64,000 bases of DNA from Lachnospiraceae bacterium UBA7182. GTDB taxonomy: Bacteria; Bacillota; Clostridia; Lachnospirales; Lachnospiraceae. The translations under genes and the position numbers were made by a program. The stretch lies in assembly GCA_002491115.1 (NCBI GenBank), contig DKVI01000021.1:34460-98459 (forward strand). Direction: 5' to 3'. The notes below the pieces were generated by a model that was given only the letters and a program-made list of their open reading frames with translations, was not told the DNA's origin and searched no databases. Shown one piece after another: positions 45,282 through 53,512 of the stretch. Numbering within the stretch: the stretch's first letter is position 1; each line of letters begins with the position of its first letter.

Positions 45282-46292
45282 TTAAATTCCGTATGTTTCT
45301 TTATTGTACCGACCGATTTCATCGTCAATGATCGGGTCCACATGGGGGAACAGGCATCCCGGACCGCCATAGGTAATACAGGGAATAAAGTGTCCGCCCG
45401 GGCCATACGCTTCGCAGGCGCGTCTTACTTCCTTGCGGATCTCTTCTTCTGTGGAATCCGAGCGGTCCACAATCGAAGCGTCGATACCGCCCATCAGCGT
45501 CATCTTTCCGTTCAACTGTTTCTGAAGCTTCGGAATGTCGTTTTCAGGCAACACGCCCTGCCAGATATCAATGCCCAGTTCCACCATATCCTCTACGATC
45601 GGCTCCATGAAAGAATCCGCATGGTGCATAACGATCACACCTTTTTCTTTCATATAACCATACGTCTTCATATACTGCGGCTTGATAAATTCGCGCCAGG
45701 TATCCGGATTTACAAACAGAGAATTTTTGGAACCCCAGTCATCGTGGGAAAGCATCACATCCGGTTTGATATAATCTACGATCAGTTTCATATACTGGTA
45801 CCGATATTCCCCGATTGCATCGCACAGCTCTTTCATATCTTCCGGCTCCAGAAGGAAATTCATCAGCATATCCTCAAACCCCATAAGGAAATGCAGGCGT
45901 TCAAACACGCCGGTGGGCATAAATGCCATTACAAGCTGATCTTTCGCGCGCAGTTCCTCCGCCTGTTTGATAAAGGGCTCCCACTGGGCAGGGTCCGAGC
46001 AGTTAGCGGCCAGATCCGGCATGATAAGCTCCTCTTTCCACTCTGTAATCTCTTTGATTACCTTGTTCTCCGCCGTCACATGGGGCATTGCCGCCACCTG
46101 GTTCTCCGGCCAGAGGATAGTGGTGCCGAAACGGTCCTTTAAAGGCTCCATACCCCTGTGCCGATTTCCTCTTATGTAAGCGGATGCGGGGTTGGGCGGG
46201 AAAAATGCGGTTCCTTCGTACTGCTTAAGAAGTCTGTCCGGTTTGCCGTCCGGTTTGATCGTTTCAAGAAAATTCTGTTTTGCTGTCAGCAT
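45282..46292 (-). CDS. Uroporphyrinogen-decarboxylase-family protein, probable substrate:corrinoid methyltransferase
   Basis: A 336-residue UroD-fold TIM barrel. Genes of this family outside heme loci are often methyltransferases that demethylate methanol, methylamines or methoxyaromatics onto a corrinoid protein. The zinc region is unusual: VIVMHHADSF stands where MtaA/MtbA have H-x-C, and GGPGCLFP provides a late Cys. So it is not a canonical MtaA. A DVMLSHDDWGSKNSLF segment holds conserved acidic residues. It lies directly after the OYE and carrier genes and upstream of the corrinoid pair, which supports a first-methyltransferase role. The substrate is unknown. Confidence 0.8.
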   Translation of the reverse strand: MLTAKQNFLETIKPDGKPDRLLKQYEGTAFFPPNPASAYIRGNRHRGMEPLKDRFGTTILWPENQVAAMPHVTAENKVIKEITEWKEELIMPDLAANCSDPAQWEPFIKQAEELRAKDQLVMAFMPTGVFERLHFLMGFEDMLMNFLLEPEDMKELCDAIGEYRYQYMKLIVDYIKPDVMLSHDDWGSKNSLFVNPDTWREFIKPQYMKTYGYMKEKGVIVMHHADSFMEPIVEDMVELGIDIWQGVLPENDIPKLQKQLNGKMTLMGGIDASIVDRSDSTEEEIRKEVRRACEAYGPGGHFIPCITYGGPGCLFPHVDPIIDDEIGRYNKETYGI

Positions 46293-46322
46293 AGATATAC
46301 CTCCTGGTTTAAATTTTGTTTT

Positions 46323-48269
46323 TTAAATATCCAGTGCCGCGTGATATCCCTGATATACGGCGTTGGTGATCGTAGAAACTCTGGACGCGTCGCCGATTAC
46401 CCGTACAAAGGGAGCTGCGTCCCTGAGCACTTCTGTCACATCCGACCGGGAGCGCTGTCCCAGCGCGCAGATCACGCTGTGACCGGGAACAAGGACTTCT
46501 TTTCCCTCCGCGTCGGCGCAGAGGACGCCCTCGGAAGTAACTTTCAGACCCCGATAACCTGTATGGACCGTCACATATTTTTCAATCTCTTTTAACAGAA
46601 GGGGACGATGGCGCACATTTGCGTCCGGAGCCAGCAGATCGCGCATCTCTACCAAATGTACTTTTTTGCCTTCCTGGCCCAGATGGATCGCACACTCGCA
46701 TCCTGCAAGGCCGCCTCCGAATACGACCACATCCTCTCCGACTTTTTCTTTTTCCTTATAGTAATCATTGACCACCACCACATTTTCACCGTCCAGTCCG
46801 GGAATCGGCGGTATAAGCGGTGTGGAGCCGACGGCTATAATCAGTGCGTCCGCGTTTTCTTTTTCCGCGTACTCTTTTGTCACTTCCGTATTCATACGGA
46901 ATTCCACGCCTGCCTTTTTCGCCAGCAGGACATAAGTGCCTGCCAGCTCGTACATTTCATGCTTAAAAGGCAATGCCTGTTCGCTCTTTAAGATGCCGCC
47001 TGCTTCCGCCTCTTTTTCGCAGAGAATTACCTGATGTCCTCTCCTGGCTGCCGTGTAAGCAGCGTACAGACCGCCCGGCCCCGCGCCTGCCACCAGCACT
47101 TTCTTCCTGACAGGGGCGGGCTGTATCTCGTCTCCCTCGCATTCCCTTCCGATCAGCGGATTGACCGTACACCGACGGGTGGCAGTGGCAGCGCGCTCTG
47201 CCATACAGGTAAAGCAGCGCAGGCATCTTACGATCTCTTCGTCTCTGTTCTCCGTCACTTTTCTGGGAAGGAACGGGTCTGCCAGAAGCGCCCGGGCCAT
47301 ATAGACCACGTCCGCTTTTCCGGAAGCAAGGATCTCTTCCATCTGAGCCGGGTCGTTTAAGCCTCCCAGAGTAGCCACAGGTACCTTTACATGTTTCTTT
47401 ATTTCGGCGGCAAGATAGACATTACAGCCATGGTCCTTGAACATGGACGGATGGGTATCTCCGAATCCCCTCTGATATGTGCCTGCCGACACATGCAGAA
47501 GGTCAATATACGGCTCAATCTGTTGGGCGATCCGGCATCCTTCCTCCAGATCGTAACCACCCTCGAACAGCTCCGAACCGCTCATACGGAACTCTATGGG
47601 AAAGAAAGGTCCCACCGCCTCCCGGACCGCCTTCAGCACCTCGACTGCAAACCGGCAGCGGTTCTCAAGGGAGCCTCCGTATTCGTCTGTCCTTTTATTA
47701 AAATAGGGCGACAAAAACTGATTGATCAGCCAGCCGTGCCCTCCGTGAATCATCAGCATCTCAAAACCGGCTCTTTTGGCAAGGCCTGCCACATGGGCAT
47801 AGGAAGCCACGATCTCCTGAATCAGTTCCCGGGTCAGGGCTTTTACCTGTATGCCGTCCGGGCGCACGGTGTCTGACGGCCCCCACTGATTCATGGATTT
47901 CTGTCTGCTTTTATCTGTCATATACGTTCCGGCGTACATGCCCGAATGGGACAGCTCCAGACTCGGTATAGCGCCATGACGACGAATCGCATCGGCCGTG
48001 TAAGCAGCGCATGCCAGCGAATTTAATATGCTCTCATCCAGATGATAGGCATGACTTCCGTCGGTCTTAGGGTGTACCATACACTCGGAGACTGTGACCG
48101 CACCGGCCCCGCCTTTCGCCCTGAGTTCATAAAACGCTGTCGATTTGGGCCCTATACATCCGTCATTTGTGATATCCGTGCCGCCCATGGGCGCGGAAAA
48201 CATCCGGTTTCGGAATGTTGTGCGCCCCAGTGTGATGGGTTTACAAAGATTAGGATAGTTTCGTTCCAT
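46323..48269 (-). CDS. Old Yellow Enzyme-type FMN / Fe-S / FAD oxidoreductase (2,4-dienoyl-CoA reductase / enoate reductase family)
   Basis: A 648-residue three-part reductase. The N-terminal OYE barrel holds FMN (ITLGRTTFRNRMFSAPMGG; MIHGGHGWLINQFLSPYFN with active-site His/Tyr). A [4Fe-4S] cluster is made by CLRCFTC and RRCTVNP Cys (about 350-375). The C-terminal FAD/NAD(P)H domain has VAGAGPGGLYAAYTAARRG (from about 395) and a second GGGLAGCE motif. The family reduces C=C bonds of dienoyl-CoAs, cinnamates, bile acids or phytoestrogens. Its neighbours (carrier, UroD methyltransferase) suggest an aromatic or plant-derived substrate (inference). It starts 29 bases after the carrier gene. Confidence 0.92.
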   Translation of the reverse strand: MERNYPNLCKPITLGRTTFRNRMFSAPMGGTDITNDGCIGPKSTAFYELRAKGGAGAVTVSECMVHPKTDGSHAYHLDESILNSLACAAYTADAIRRHGAIPSLELSHSGMYAGTYMTDKSRQKSMNQWGPSDTVRPDGIQVKALTRELIQEIVASYAHVAGLAKRAGFEMLMIHGGHGWLINQFLSPYFNKRTDEYGGSLENRCRFAVEVLKAVREAVGPFFPIEFRMSGSELFEGGYDLEEGCRIAQQIEPYIDLLHVSAGTYQRGFGDTHPSMFKDHGCNVYLAAEIKKHVKVPVATLGGLNDPAQMEEILASGKADVVYMARALLADPFLPRKVTENRDEEIVRCLRCFTCMAERAATATRRCTVNPLIGRECEGDEIQPAPVRKKVLVAGAGPGGLYAAYTAARRGHQVILCEKEAEAGGILKSEQALPFKHEMYELAGTYVLLAKKAGVEFRMNTEVTKEYAEKENADALIIAVGSTPLIPPIPGLDGENVVVVNDYYKEKEKVGEDVVVFGGGLAGCECAIHLGQEGKKVHLVEMRDLLAPDANVRHRPLLLKEIEKYVTVHTGYRGLKVTSEGVLCADAEGKEVLVPGHSVICALGQRSRSDVTEVLRDAAPFVRVIGDASRVSTITNAVYQGYHAALDI

Positions 48270-48298
48270 ATTTGCACTCCTGTGATCCGTTTTTATGT

Positions 48299-49690
48299 TT
48301 ATTTTGCATCGATCTCAGCCTGATACTGCGCCACTTTGTCTTTTGTAATCTTAAATCCAAGCAGTAAAAGAATCATGCCTGCCAGACAAAGAGCTGCCGG
48401 TACCAGCGCAAACGCAACCGTCATTCCCTGACGGGCCGTGCCTTCCAGAACAACGCCGGACTGCCATCCCACCGATACAAGACATACGCTTAAGATAACA
48501 CCTCTCAAAAATACGCCTATTTTCAGGGGAAGATTCTGAAGTCCCATGATCCATCCGGACGCGTCCTTCCCTGTCTTCCAGGTGGCATAGACGACCGTGT
48601 CCGCATACAGCGCCGGAGAAGCCGCGAAAGCCATTCCGTAGAACACATGTGCCAGCGTCATAAGCGCAATTACCACAAACGGATTCGCATACATGATATA
48701 GATCATAAACAGAGAAACCGCCATCCCGCCGTAAGAAACGATCATTGTGGTGCGGGAAGAGAGGGTTTTTGCTATGTATCTCATGGCAAACGCGCCTATG
48801 ATCGCTCCGAAGGAAACGCACAGGGTATAGCTGGTCATAAGGCCGGGATTGCCTGCCGCGTCACGGAAATAATAAATGGCGGACGCCGCTGTGACGAATT
48901 TCACGCACCATTTTGCCAGGTCAGCCAGCATAAGCACCATCAGCGGAGGGTTTTTAAATAAAGACGCGAACATCTCTACAATAGATACCTTTGTTTTGTC
49001 ATTCCCTCTGGATTTGGATTCCCCTGTTTCTATTTCCTCATATCCGTCCGTCATTTTAAAATGAGCAAAGTAGGTAACTACCATCAGCACGCCCAGGCAG
49101 AAAGCTGCCGCCGCGAATTTGTTCCTCTCGCCCACAAAACCTGCAAGAAGCGTTGCAAACGGAAGACCCAGATAAGAGAATAAAAGACCGCCGATATTAT
49201 TCCAGGTAGCACGGGAGGAAGCCAGTGTCGCTTTTTCCTCCGGCGTCTTTCCTACCACACTGATCAAAGTGGCGTTGGCAACATACCCAAAGTTCCACAC
49301 CACATGAGACAGAATCGCCGCTGCGATGATGACCACTGCAGAAAGCATTTCATTATCGCTGACCCGGAAGAACATAAAAGCATAGAGAAACGGCACCATC
49401 CACGGTACGATAATCAGCCAGGAACGATAACGCCCCCATTTCATTGCCTTTGTTCCGTTGATGATTCCTCCGTACAGCCAGGAAAGACAGGCGTCAACGG
49501 TTGTGAACACGCTGTTGATCAGGCCGGCAATCCCTGCGCCGAATCCTGCCAGGTCCGTCAGGAAAGTCATAAAGTAAAAGGTTTCGATATTACTCATGAG
49601 TACAAATCCTGCGTCGCCTACGCCAAAAAAGTACTTCAGCGCGCTGCTTAATCCCTTTTTGGTTTTTTTGTTTCCATTTTCATTACTCAC
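48299..49690 (-). CDS. MFS carrier of the glycoside-pentoside-hexuronide (GPH) type
   Basis: A 463-residue, 12-helix MFS_2 carrier. The loop after helix 2 reads YGGIINGTKAMKWGRYRSW, equivalent to the GPH D-x-x-x-D-x-x-x-G-R-x-R region. GPH carriers move glycosides or uronides with Na+ or H+. I selected the GTG at 49688-49690 because AGGGGG lies upstream; the ATG 16 codons earlier lacks a site. It opens the operon with OYE and UroD genes and is divergent from the PucR regulator, so it is probably the uptake system for the cluster's substrate. Confidence 0.85.
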   Translation of the reverse strand: MSNENGNKKTKKGLSSALKYFFGVGDAGFVLMSNIETFYFMTFLTDLAGFGAGIAGLINSVFTTVDACLSWLYGGIINGTKAMKWGRYRSWLIIVPWMVPFLYAFMFFRVSDNEMLSAVVIIAAAILSHVVWNFGYVANATLISVVGKTPEEKATLASSRATWNNIGGLLFSYLGLPFATLLAGFVGERNKFAAAAFCLGVLMVVTYFAHFKMTDGYEEIETGESKSRGNDKTKVSIVEMFASLFKNPPLMVLMLADLAKWCVKFVTAASAIYYFRDAAGNPGLMTSYTLCVSFGAIIGAFAMRYIAKTLSSRTTMIVSYGGMAVSLFMIYIMYANPFVVIALMTLAHVFYGMAFAASPALYADTVVYATWKTGKDASGWIMGLQNLPLKIGVFLRGVILSVCLVSVGWQSGVVLEGTARQGMTVAFALVPAALCLAGMILLLLGFKITKDKVAQYQAEIDAK

Positions 49691-49742
49691 TCTTGGTTTC
49701 CCCCTTTTATTTTTTCTTTCAGGCGCAGTATGCATCACAGTC

Positions 49743-49853
49743 TCCTACTTTTTGCACAGGCGCCTGTTTTGTGTATACAAAGTATACTATAAGGCTTTAT
49801 TTTCGTAAATCCGCACAGGGTCCGATTCTTTTTTATCCGGTTCCTACTTTTTG
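49743..49853. promoter_or_regulatory. Divergent control region with a duplicated 12-base site
   Basis: TCCTACTTTTTG occurs twice, at 49743-49754 and 49842-49853, 99 bases apart and in the same orientation. The carrier promoter lies between them: TTTACG (49804-49809), 17 bases, TATACT (49781-49786) on the minus strand, with a GTATACAAAGTATAC palindrome overlapping the -10. The repeats are candidate binding sites for the divergent PucR regulator. Confidence 0.5.
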
Positions 49854-49888
49854 TCGCCCCGATTTGGCTATTATTCACAAAAGAAATC

Positions 49889-49917
49889 TTGAAATCTCTG
49901 TCTTTCTATGCTACATT
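49889..49917 (+). promoter_or_regulatory. Promoter of the PucR-type regulator gene
   Basis: TTGAAA (49889-49894), a 17-base spacer and TACATT (49912-49917), just before GAGGAGG and the ATG. Confidence 0.6.
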
Positions 49918-49941
49918 TTATAACGAAATGAGGAGGAACAA

Positions 49942-51507
49942 ATGACAAAGTTCAAGTTGAATATGCAGATACTTTATGACTCTCTTCAGGCGTCTTTTTC
50001 ACGCCTTACTTTCTCTCCTGACGGCGATCTCGCCTGTCTGGAAGACATCCGGATCTATCAAACTGACATGCCTCTTTTAAAAAAATACGTCTATCTGATC
50101 GACGGAACAAAACCAGACGCGGACATTTTCCCTGCCTGTGCAGGAGAAAACCCGGGGTTTATCATCTCCGGCCAGGCAGACATTGCCCGGATTCCGGGAG
50201 GATGCCCGTTTATCCTTGTGGAAGACGCCAACGACAGCACAAAACTTCTGTCCCTGATTCAGGATGTTTTTGAAAAGTACAGAGAATGGAACATGAAACT
50301 TCATCTGGCACTGGACAGCCGTTCCCCTCTGGATTATATGCTGAATGCCAGCCTGCCTGTATTCAATAATCCCATATTTATCCACGATCCCAGTTTTTAT
50401 ATTCTCTCCTGTCCCCACACGGCGCCCGGCCTGTCTGTCTGGAACAAAGACCCCCGCACGGGAATGGAGATCGCACCGCTGTCCCTGATTCAGGATTTCA
50501 GGGCCGACACAGAATACCTGAATACCTTAAATACGCGCGCACCTTCTCTGTACTCTGCCAATGTGCGCGGCTATCCTCTTCTGTATGAAAATATATGGAA
50601 CCACAACCATTATGAAGGGCGGATCTGTGTAGCCGAGCTGGAGTCTTCCATCCTTCCCGGGCATTATCTGGCCATCGAATATCTGGGGCAGACCATTCTG
50701 TCCTGCATCCAGAATAAAAGTCTTTTCCGTTTCGGTATGGAAAGCGATGTAAATCAGTTTTTCAAGGAGTATCTGGACGGCTCTGTAAAAGATCAGCAGC
50801 GCATCCGAAAGTTTCTGTATTTTCTGAACTGGAACCAGAAAGACCGGTACCTGTGCCTCCGCCTGGAAGCCGTGCAGCAGAATGCCCGCATGTATTCTTC
50901 TGTTGCCACACTGAGCCATATTGAGGCCCAGATTCCGGACGGATATGCCTTTATCTACCAAAACGGAATCACGGTAATTATAAATCTTTCCTGCTCTGAC
51001 ATACGGATTCCCGATCTTTTGAGCAGCCTTGCCATCATCCTCAGGGAAGGCCTTCTGAAAATGGGCGTCAGTTCCGAACTGTGGGATTTCGCCTGGCTTC
51101 CCCAGGGCTATCTGCAGGCAAAGGAAGCACTGGAACTGGGCAAACACAGTAACAGTATGTACTGGCACTATCTTTTTGATGATTATCTGTTGGAATATCT
51201 GATGAAAAAAGCAGGCGAAGCCCTGCCTTGCGAACTGCTCTGTTCTCATAAACTGCTGGTTTTAAAACAGTATGACGAGAAAAACAATACTGATTTTTAT
51301 CATACATTAAAAACCTTCCTGGAACTGGAACGAAATGTACTAAAGACTTCCAGGACACTTTTTATCCACAGAAGTACTTTATTTTACCGGCTGGAGAGAA
51401 TCCAGAAAATCGCGGACGTCAATCTGGACGACGCCAGAGAACGGCTGACGCTTCAGATCTCTTTCTATATCCTGGAAAATAACAGTGCAAACTTTCCGGG
51501 AAAATGA
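49942..51507 (+). CDS. PucR-family transcriptional regulator
   Basis: A 521-residue regulator. The long N-terminal part (1-430) is a probable sensory region of the PucR type. The C-terminal 60 residues hold the PucR helix-turn-helix (RNVLKTSRTLFIHRSTLFYR, then LERIQKI). PucR regulators sense purines, amino acids, polyketides or aromatic compounds and control divergent catabolic genes. GAGGAGGAA precedes the ATG. Being divergent from the carrier-OYE-UroD operon, it is the obvious local regulator; it could act at the duplicated TCCTACTTTTTG sites. The ligand is unknown. Confidence 0.88.
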   Translation: MTKFKLNMQILYDSLQASFSRLTFSPDGDLACLEDIRIYQTDMPLLKKYVYLIDGTKPDADIFPACAGENPGFIISGQADIARIPGGCPFILVEDANDSTKLLSLIQDVFEKYREWNMKLHLALDSRSPLDYMLNASLPVFNNPIFIHDPSFYILSCPHTAPGLSVWNKDPRTGMEIAPLSLIQDFRADTEYLNTLNTRAPSLYSANVRGYPLLYENIWNHNHYEGRICVAELESSILPGHYLAIEYLGQTILSCIQNKSLFRFGMESDVNQFFKEYLDGSVKDQQRIRKFLYFLNWNQKDRYLCLRLEAVQQNARMYSSVATLSHIEAQIPDGYAFIYQNGITVIINLSCSDIRIPDLLSSLAIILREGLLKMGVSSELWDFAWLPQGYLQAKEALELGKHSNSMYWHYLFDDYLLEYLMKKAGEALPCELLCSHKLLVLKQYDEKNNTDFYHTLKTFLELERNVLKTSRTLFIHRSTLFYRLERIQKIADVNLDDARERLTLQISFYILENNSANFPGK

Positions 51508-51513
51508 TATAAT
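51505..51513 (+). promoter_or_regulatory. Extended -10 promoter for the GH13 gene
   Basis: TGA-TATAAT overlapping the end of the regulator gene, about 40 bases before the GH13 start (GGAGG ribosome site). Confidence 0.5.
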
Positions 51514-51550
51514 CAAATCACCATAAACATCATTTCGGAGGTATAAACAT

Positions 51551-53251
51551 ATGGCATGGTACGATGAATCCGTATTTTATCACATTTATCCCTTGGGGCT
51601 TACCGGCGCACCCAGGCAAAATCCTTATGGAGCGCCTGAACATCGGCTGAATACGCTGCTCCCATGGATTTCCCACATAAAAGCAATCGGCTGCAACGCG
51701 CTCTATATAGGCCCTCTCTTTGAATCTGTCGGGCACGGTTATGAGACGACGGATTATAAAAAACTGGACAGCCGGCTGGGAACCAACGAAGACCTGAAAA
51801 ACTTTGTGGCCGAATGCCATAAGCAGGGGATCAAAGTAGTCCTGGACGGCGTATTCAACCACACCGGCCGGGACTTTTTCGCCTTTAAGGATCTTCAGAA
51901 GAACCGGGAACATTCTCCCTATAAAGACTGGTACTGCAATGTGAATTTCTGGGGAAATACAGAATATAACGACGGCTTTTCCTACGAAAACTGGGGAGGC
52001 TATAATCTTCTTGCCAAATTAAACCAGCATAACCCCGCTGTCAAAGACTATATCTGCGACGTCATCCGTTTCTGGGTTCATGAATTTGACATTGACGGAA
52101 TCCGTTTAGACGCCGCGGACGTGCTGAATTTTGAATTTATGAAAGCCCTGCGCCAGACGGCAAATGAAGTGAAACCCGACTTCTGGCTTATGGGAGAAGT
52201 CATCCACGGCGATTACACCCGCTGGGTCAATGAAGGCACCCTGCACTGTGTCACCAACTACACGCTGCACAAAGCCCTCTACTCCGGTCACAACGACCAT
52301 AACTATTTCGAGATTGCCCATACAGTCAAGCGGCTCTACGGCATGGGCGGCAACCGCGTAGACGGCCTGCGCCTTTATAATTTTGTGGACAACCATGATG
52401 TGGAAAGAATCTATACAAAACTGAACAACAAAGCCCACTTCACCCCGGTCCACATACTGCTCTACACCCTGCCCGGCGTCCCGTCCGTCTACTATGGTTC
52501 CGAATTCGGCATCGAGGGCAAAAAAGAACGTTTCTCCGACGACTCTCTGCGCCCTGCCCTCTCCCTGTCCGACTACGCCGACGCCTGTGAGAAAAACCCC
52601 TGCACCCGCCTGATCGCGGCTTTGGGCAGAATCCGCCGGAACACACCGGCCCTGTCTTATGGAGACTACAACGAACTTCTCCTGACCAACCGTCAGTATG
52701 CTTTTTCCCGGAACTTAAATGGGGTCTATGCCTTAGTCACCGTAAACAATGATGACAGCGACTACGTCATGACCCTTCCTGCCGGAAACGCCCCCGAATA
52801 CATCGGCGCCCTCTCCGGCGAAAAAGTGTCCGTAAATAACGGCAATATCACCGTCAATATAAAATCCAACTCCGGCGACATCTGGCTTCCTCTGACCGAA
52901 GCCCACACCGTTCCGGCAGATACTGTCCTTTCCGACACCGTTCCGGAAAAACCTGCCGCTCCTGTCACGGCATCAGCACCCGGTACATCCGACGCGCCCG
53001 CCACGACATCAACACCGGATACGTCCGCTGTGTCTGTCACGGCATCAACACCGGATATGTCCGCTGTGTCTGTCACGACATCAACACCGGATGCATCCGC
53101 CGACTTTGAAAGAGGCCGCATCGCAGGCCTGCAGGAGGCTATCCTCGCCATCATGGAGAAAAACGGCCCCGTCACTGACCAGATGCACCGCGACGTCTCC
53201 AACAATATTTACCATGATTCCCTGATCAAGTGGATTAAAAGTTTCAGATAA
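51551..53251 (+). CDS. Cytosolic GH13 alpha-amylase-family enzyme with a repeat linker
   Basis: A 566-residue protein. Residues 1-460 form a GH13 barrel and a short beta domain, with catalytic D187 (IRLDAAD), E216 (MGEVIHG) and D283 (VDNHD). There is no signal peptide. Residues 471-518 are four 12-residue Thr/Ser/Pro repeats (like SVTASTPDMSAV), then a 48-residue helical tail (FERGRIAGLQEAILAIMEK). GH13 enzymes of this size include maltogenic amylases, neopullulanases and alpha-glucosidases; I cannot narrow it. The Ser/Thr/Pro linker is typical of secreted glycosidases and odd in a cytosolic one. Lies between the PucR gene and the palindromic element. Confidence 0.85.
   Translation: MAWYDESVFYHIYPLGLTGAPRQNPYGAPEHRLNTLLPWISHIKAIGCNALYIGPLFESVGHGYETTDYKKLDSRLGTNEDLKNFVAECHKQGIKVVLDGVFNHTGRDFFAFKDLQKNREHSPYKDWYCNVNFWGNTEYNDGFSYENWGGYNLLAKLNQHNPAVKDYICDVIRFWVHEFDIDGIRLDAADVLNFEFMKALRQTANEVKPDFWLMGEVIHGDYTRWVNEGTLHCVTNYTLHKALYSGHNDHNYFEIAHTVKRLYGMGGNRVDGLRLYNFVDNHDVERIYTKLNNKAHFTPVHILLYTLPGVPSVYYGSEFGIEGKKERFSDDSLRPALSLSDYADACEKNPCTRLIAALGRIRRNTPALSYGDYNELLLTNRQYAFSRNLNGVYALVTVNNDDSDYVMTLPAGNAPEYIGALSGEKVSVNNGNITVNIKSNSGDIWLPLTEAHTVPADTVLSDTVPEKPAAPVTASAPGTSDAPATTSTPDTSAVSVTASTPDMSAVSVTTSTPDASADFERGRIAGLQEAILAIMEKNGPVTDQMHRDVSNNIYHDSLIKWIKSFR
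52961..53104 (+). repeat. Four 36-bp tandem repeats inside the GH13 gene
   Basis: Units start at 52961, 52997, 53033 and 53069. The last three are nearly identical; the first has diverged. They stay in frame and encode 12-residue Ser/Thr/Pro units, so copy number could change without a frameshift. Confidence 0.85.
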
Positions 53252-53303
53252 TAATCAAATAATAATCACGCCCCTTCCAACCGCTTCCCTCATATTATGT
53301 TCT

Positions 53304-53512
53304 GGCTGCCACCGCACAGCCGCCGGGAGGCGGATATGGCGTCAGGCAGGCTTCTAAGGGGCGCTTTTAGTAGGGATGAAATCCACGGCTTACTAAGGCT
53401 TAGGCGCGACGGCTCTCCGGAGCGTCTTAGTCGCAGTTAGCCGTTAGTTCAGACCCGCGTTGCCCCGGCCTGCCCGAGCCATATCCGCCTCCCGGCGGCG
53501 TCCGGTCAGCCG
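53304..53512. repeat. Strongly folded palindromic element with 22-bp perfect arms
   Basis: Perfect inverted arms at 53319-53340 and 53478-53499, extended imperfectly outward (GGCTG near 53304; CAGCC near 53506). Inside are GGCAGGC/GCCTGCC, GGGGC/GCCCC, a hairpin TTAGTA/TACTAA enclosing GGAT/ATCC, and GCGAC/GTCGC over GGCTC/GAGC. Both strands fold into a branched structure. It fills the convergent gap between the GH13 and kinase genes and touches the kinase stop. It could be a mobile REP/MITE-like repeat, a structured RNA or a bidirectional terminator. There is no T tract. Confidence 0.7.
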
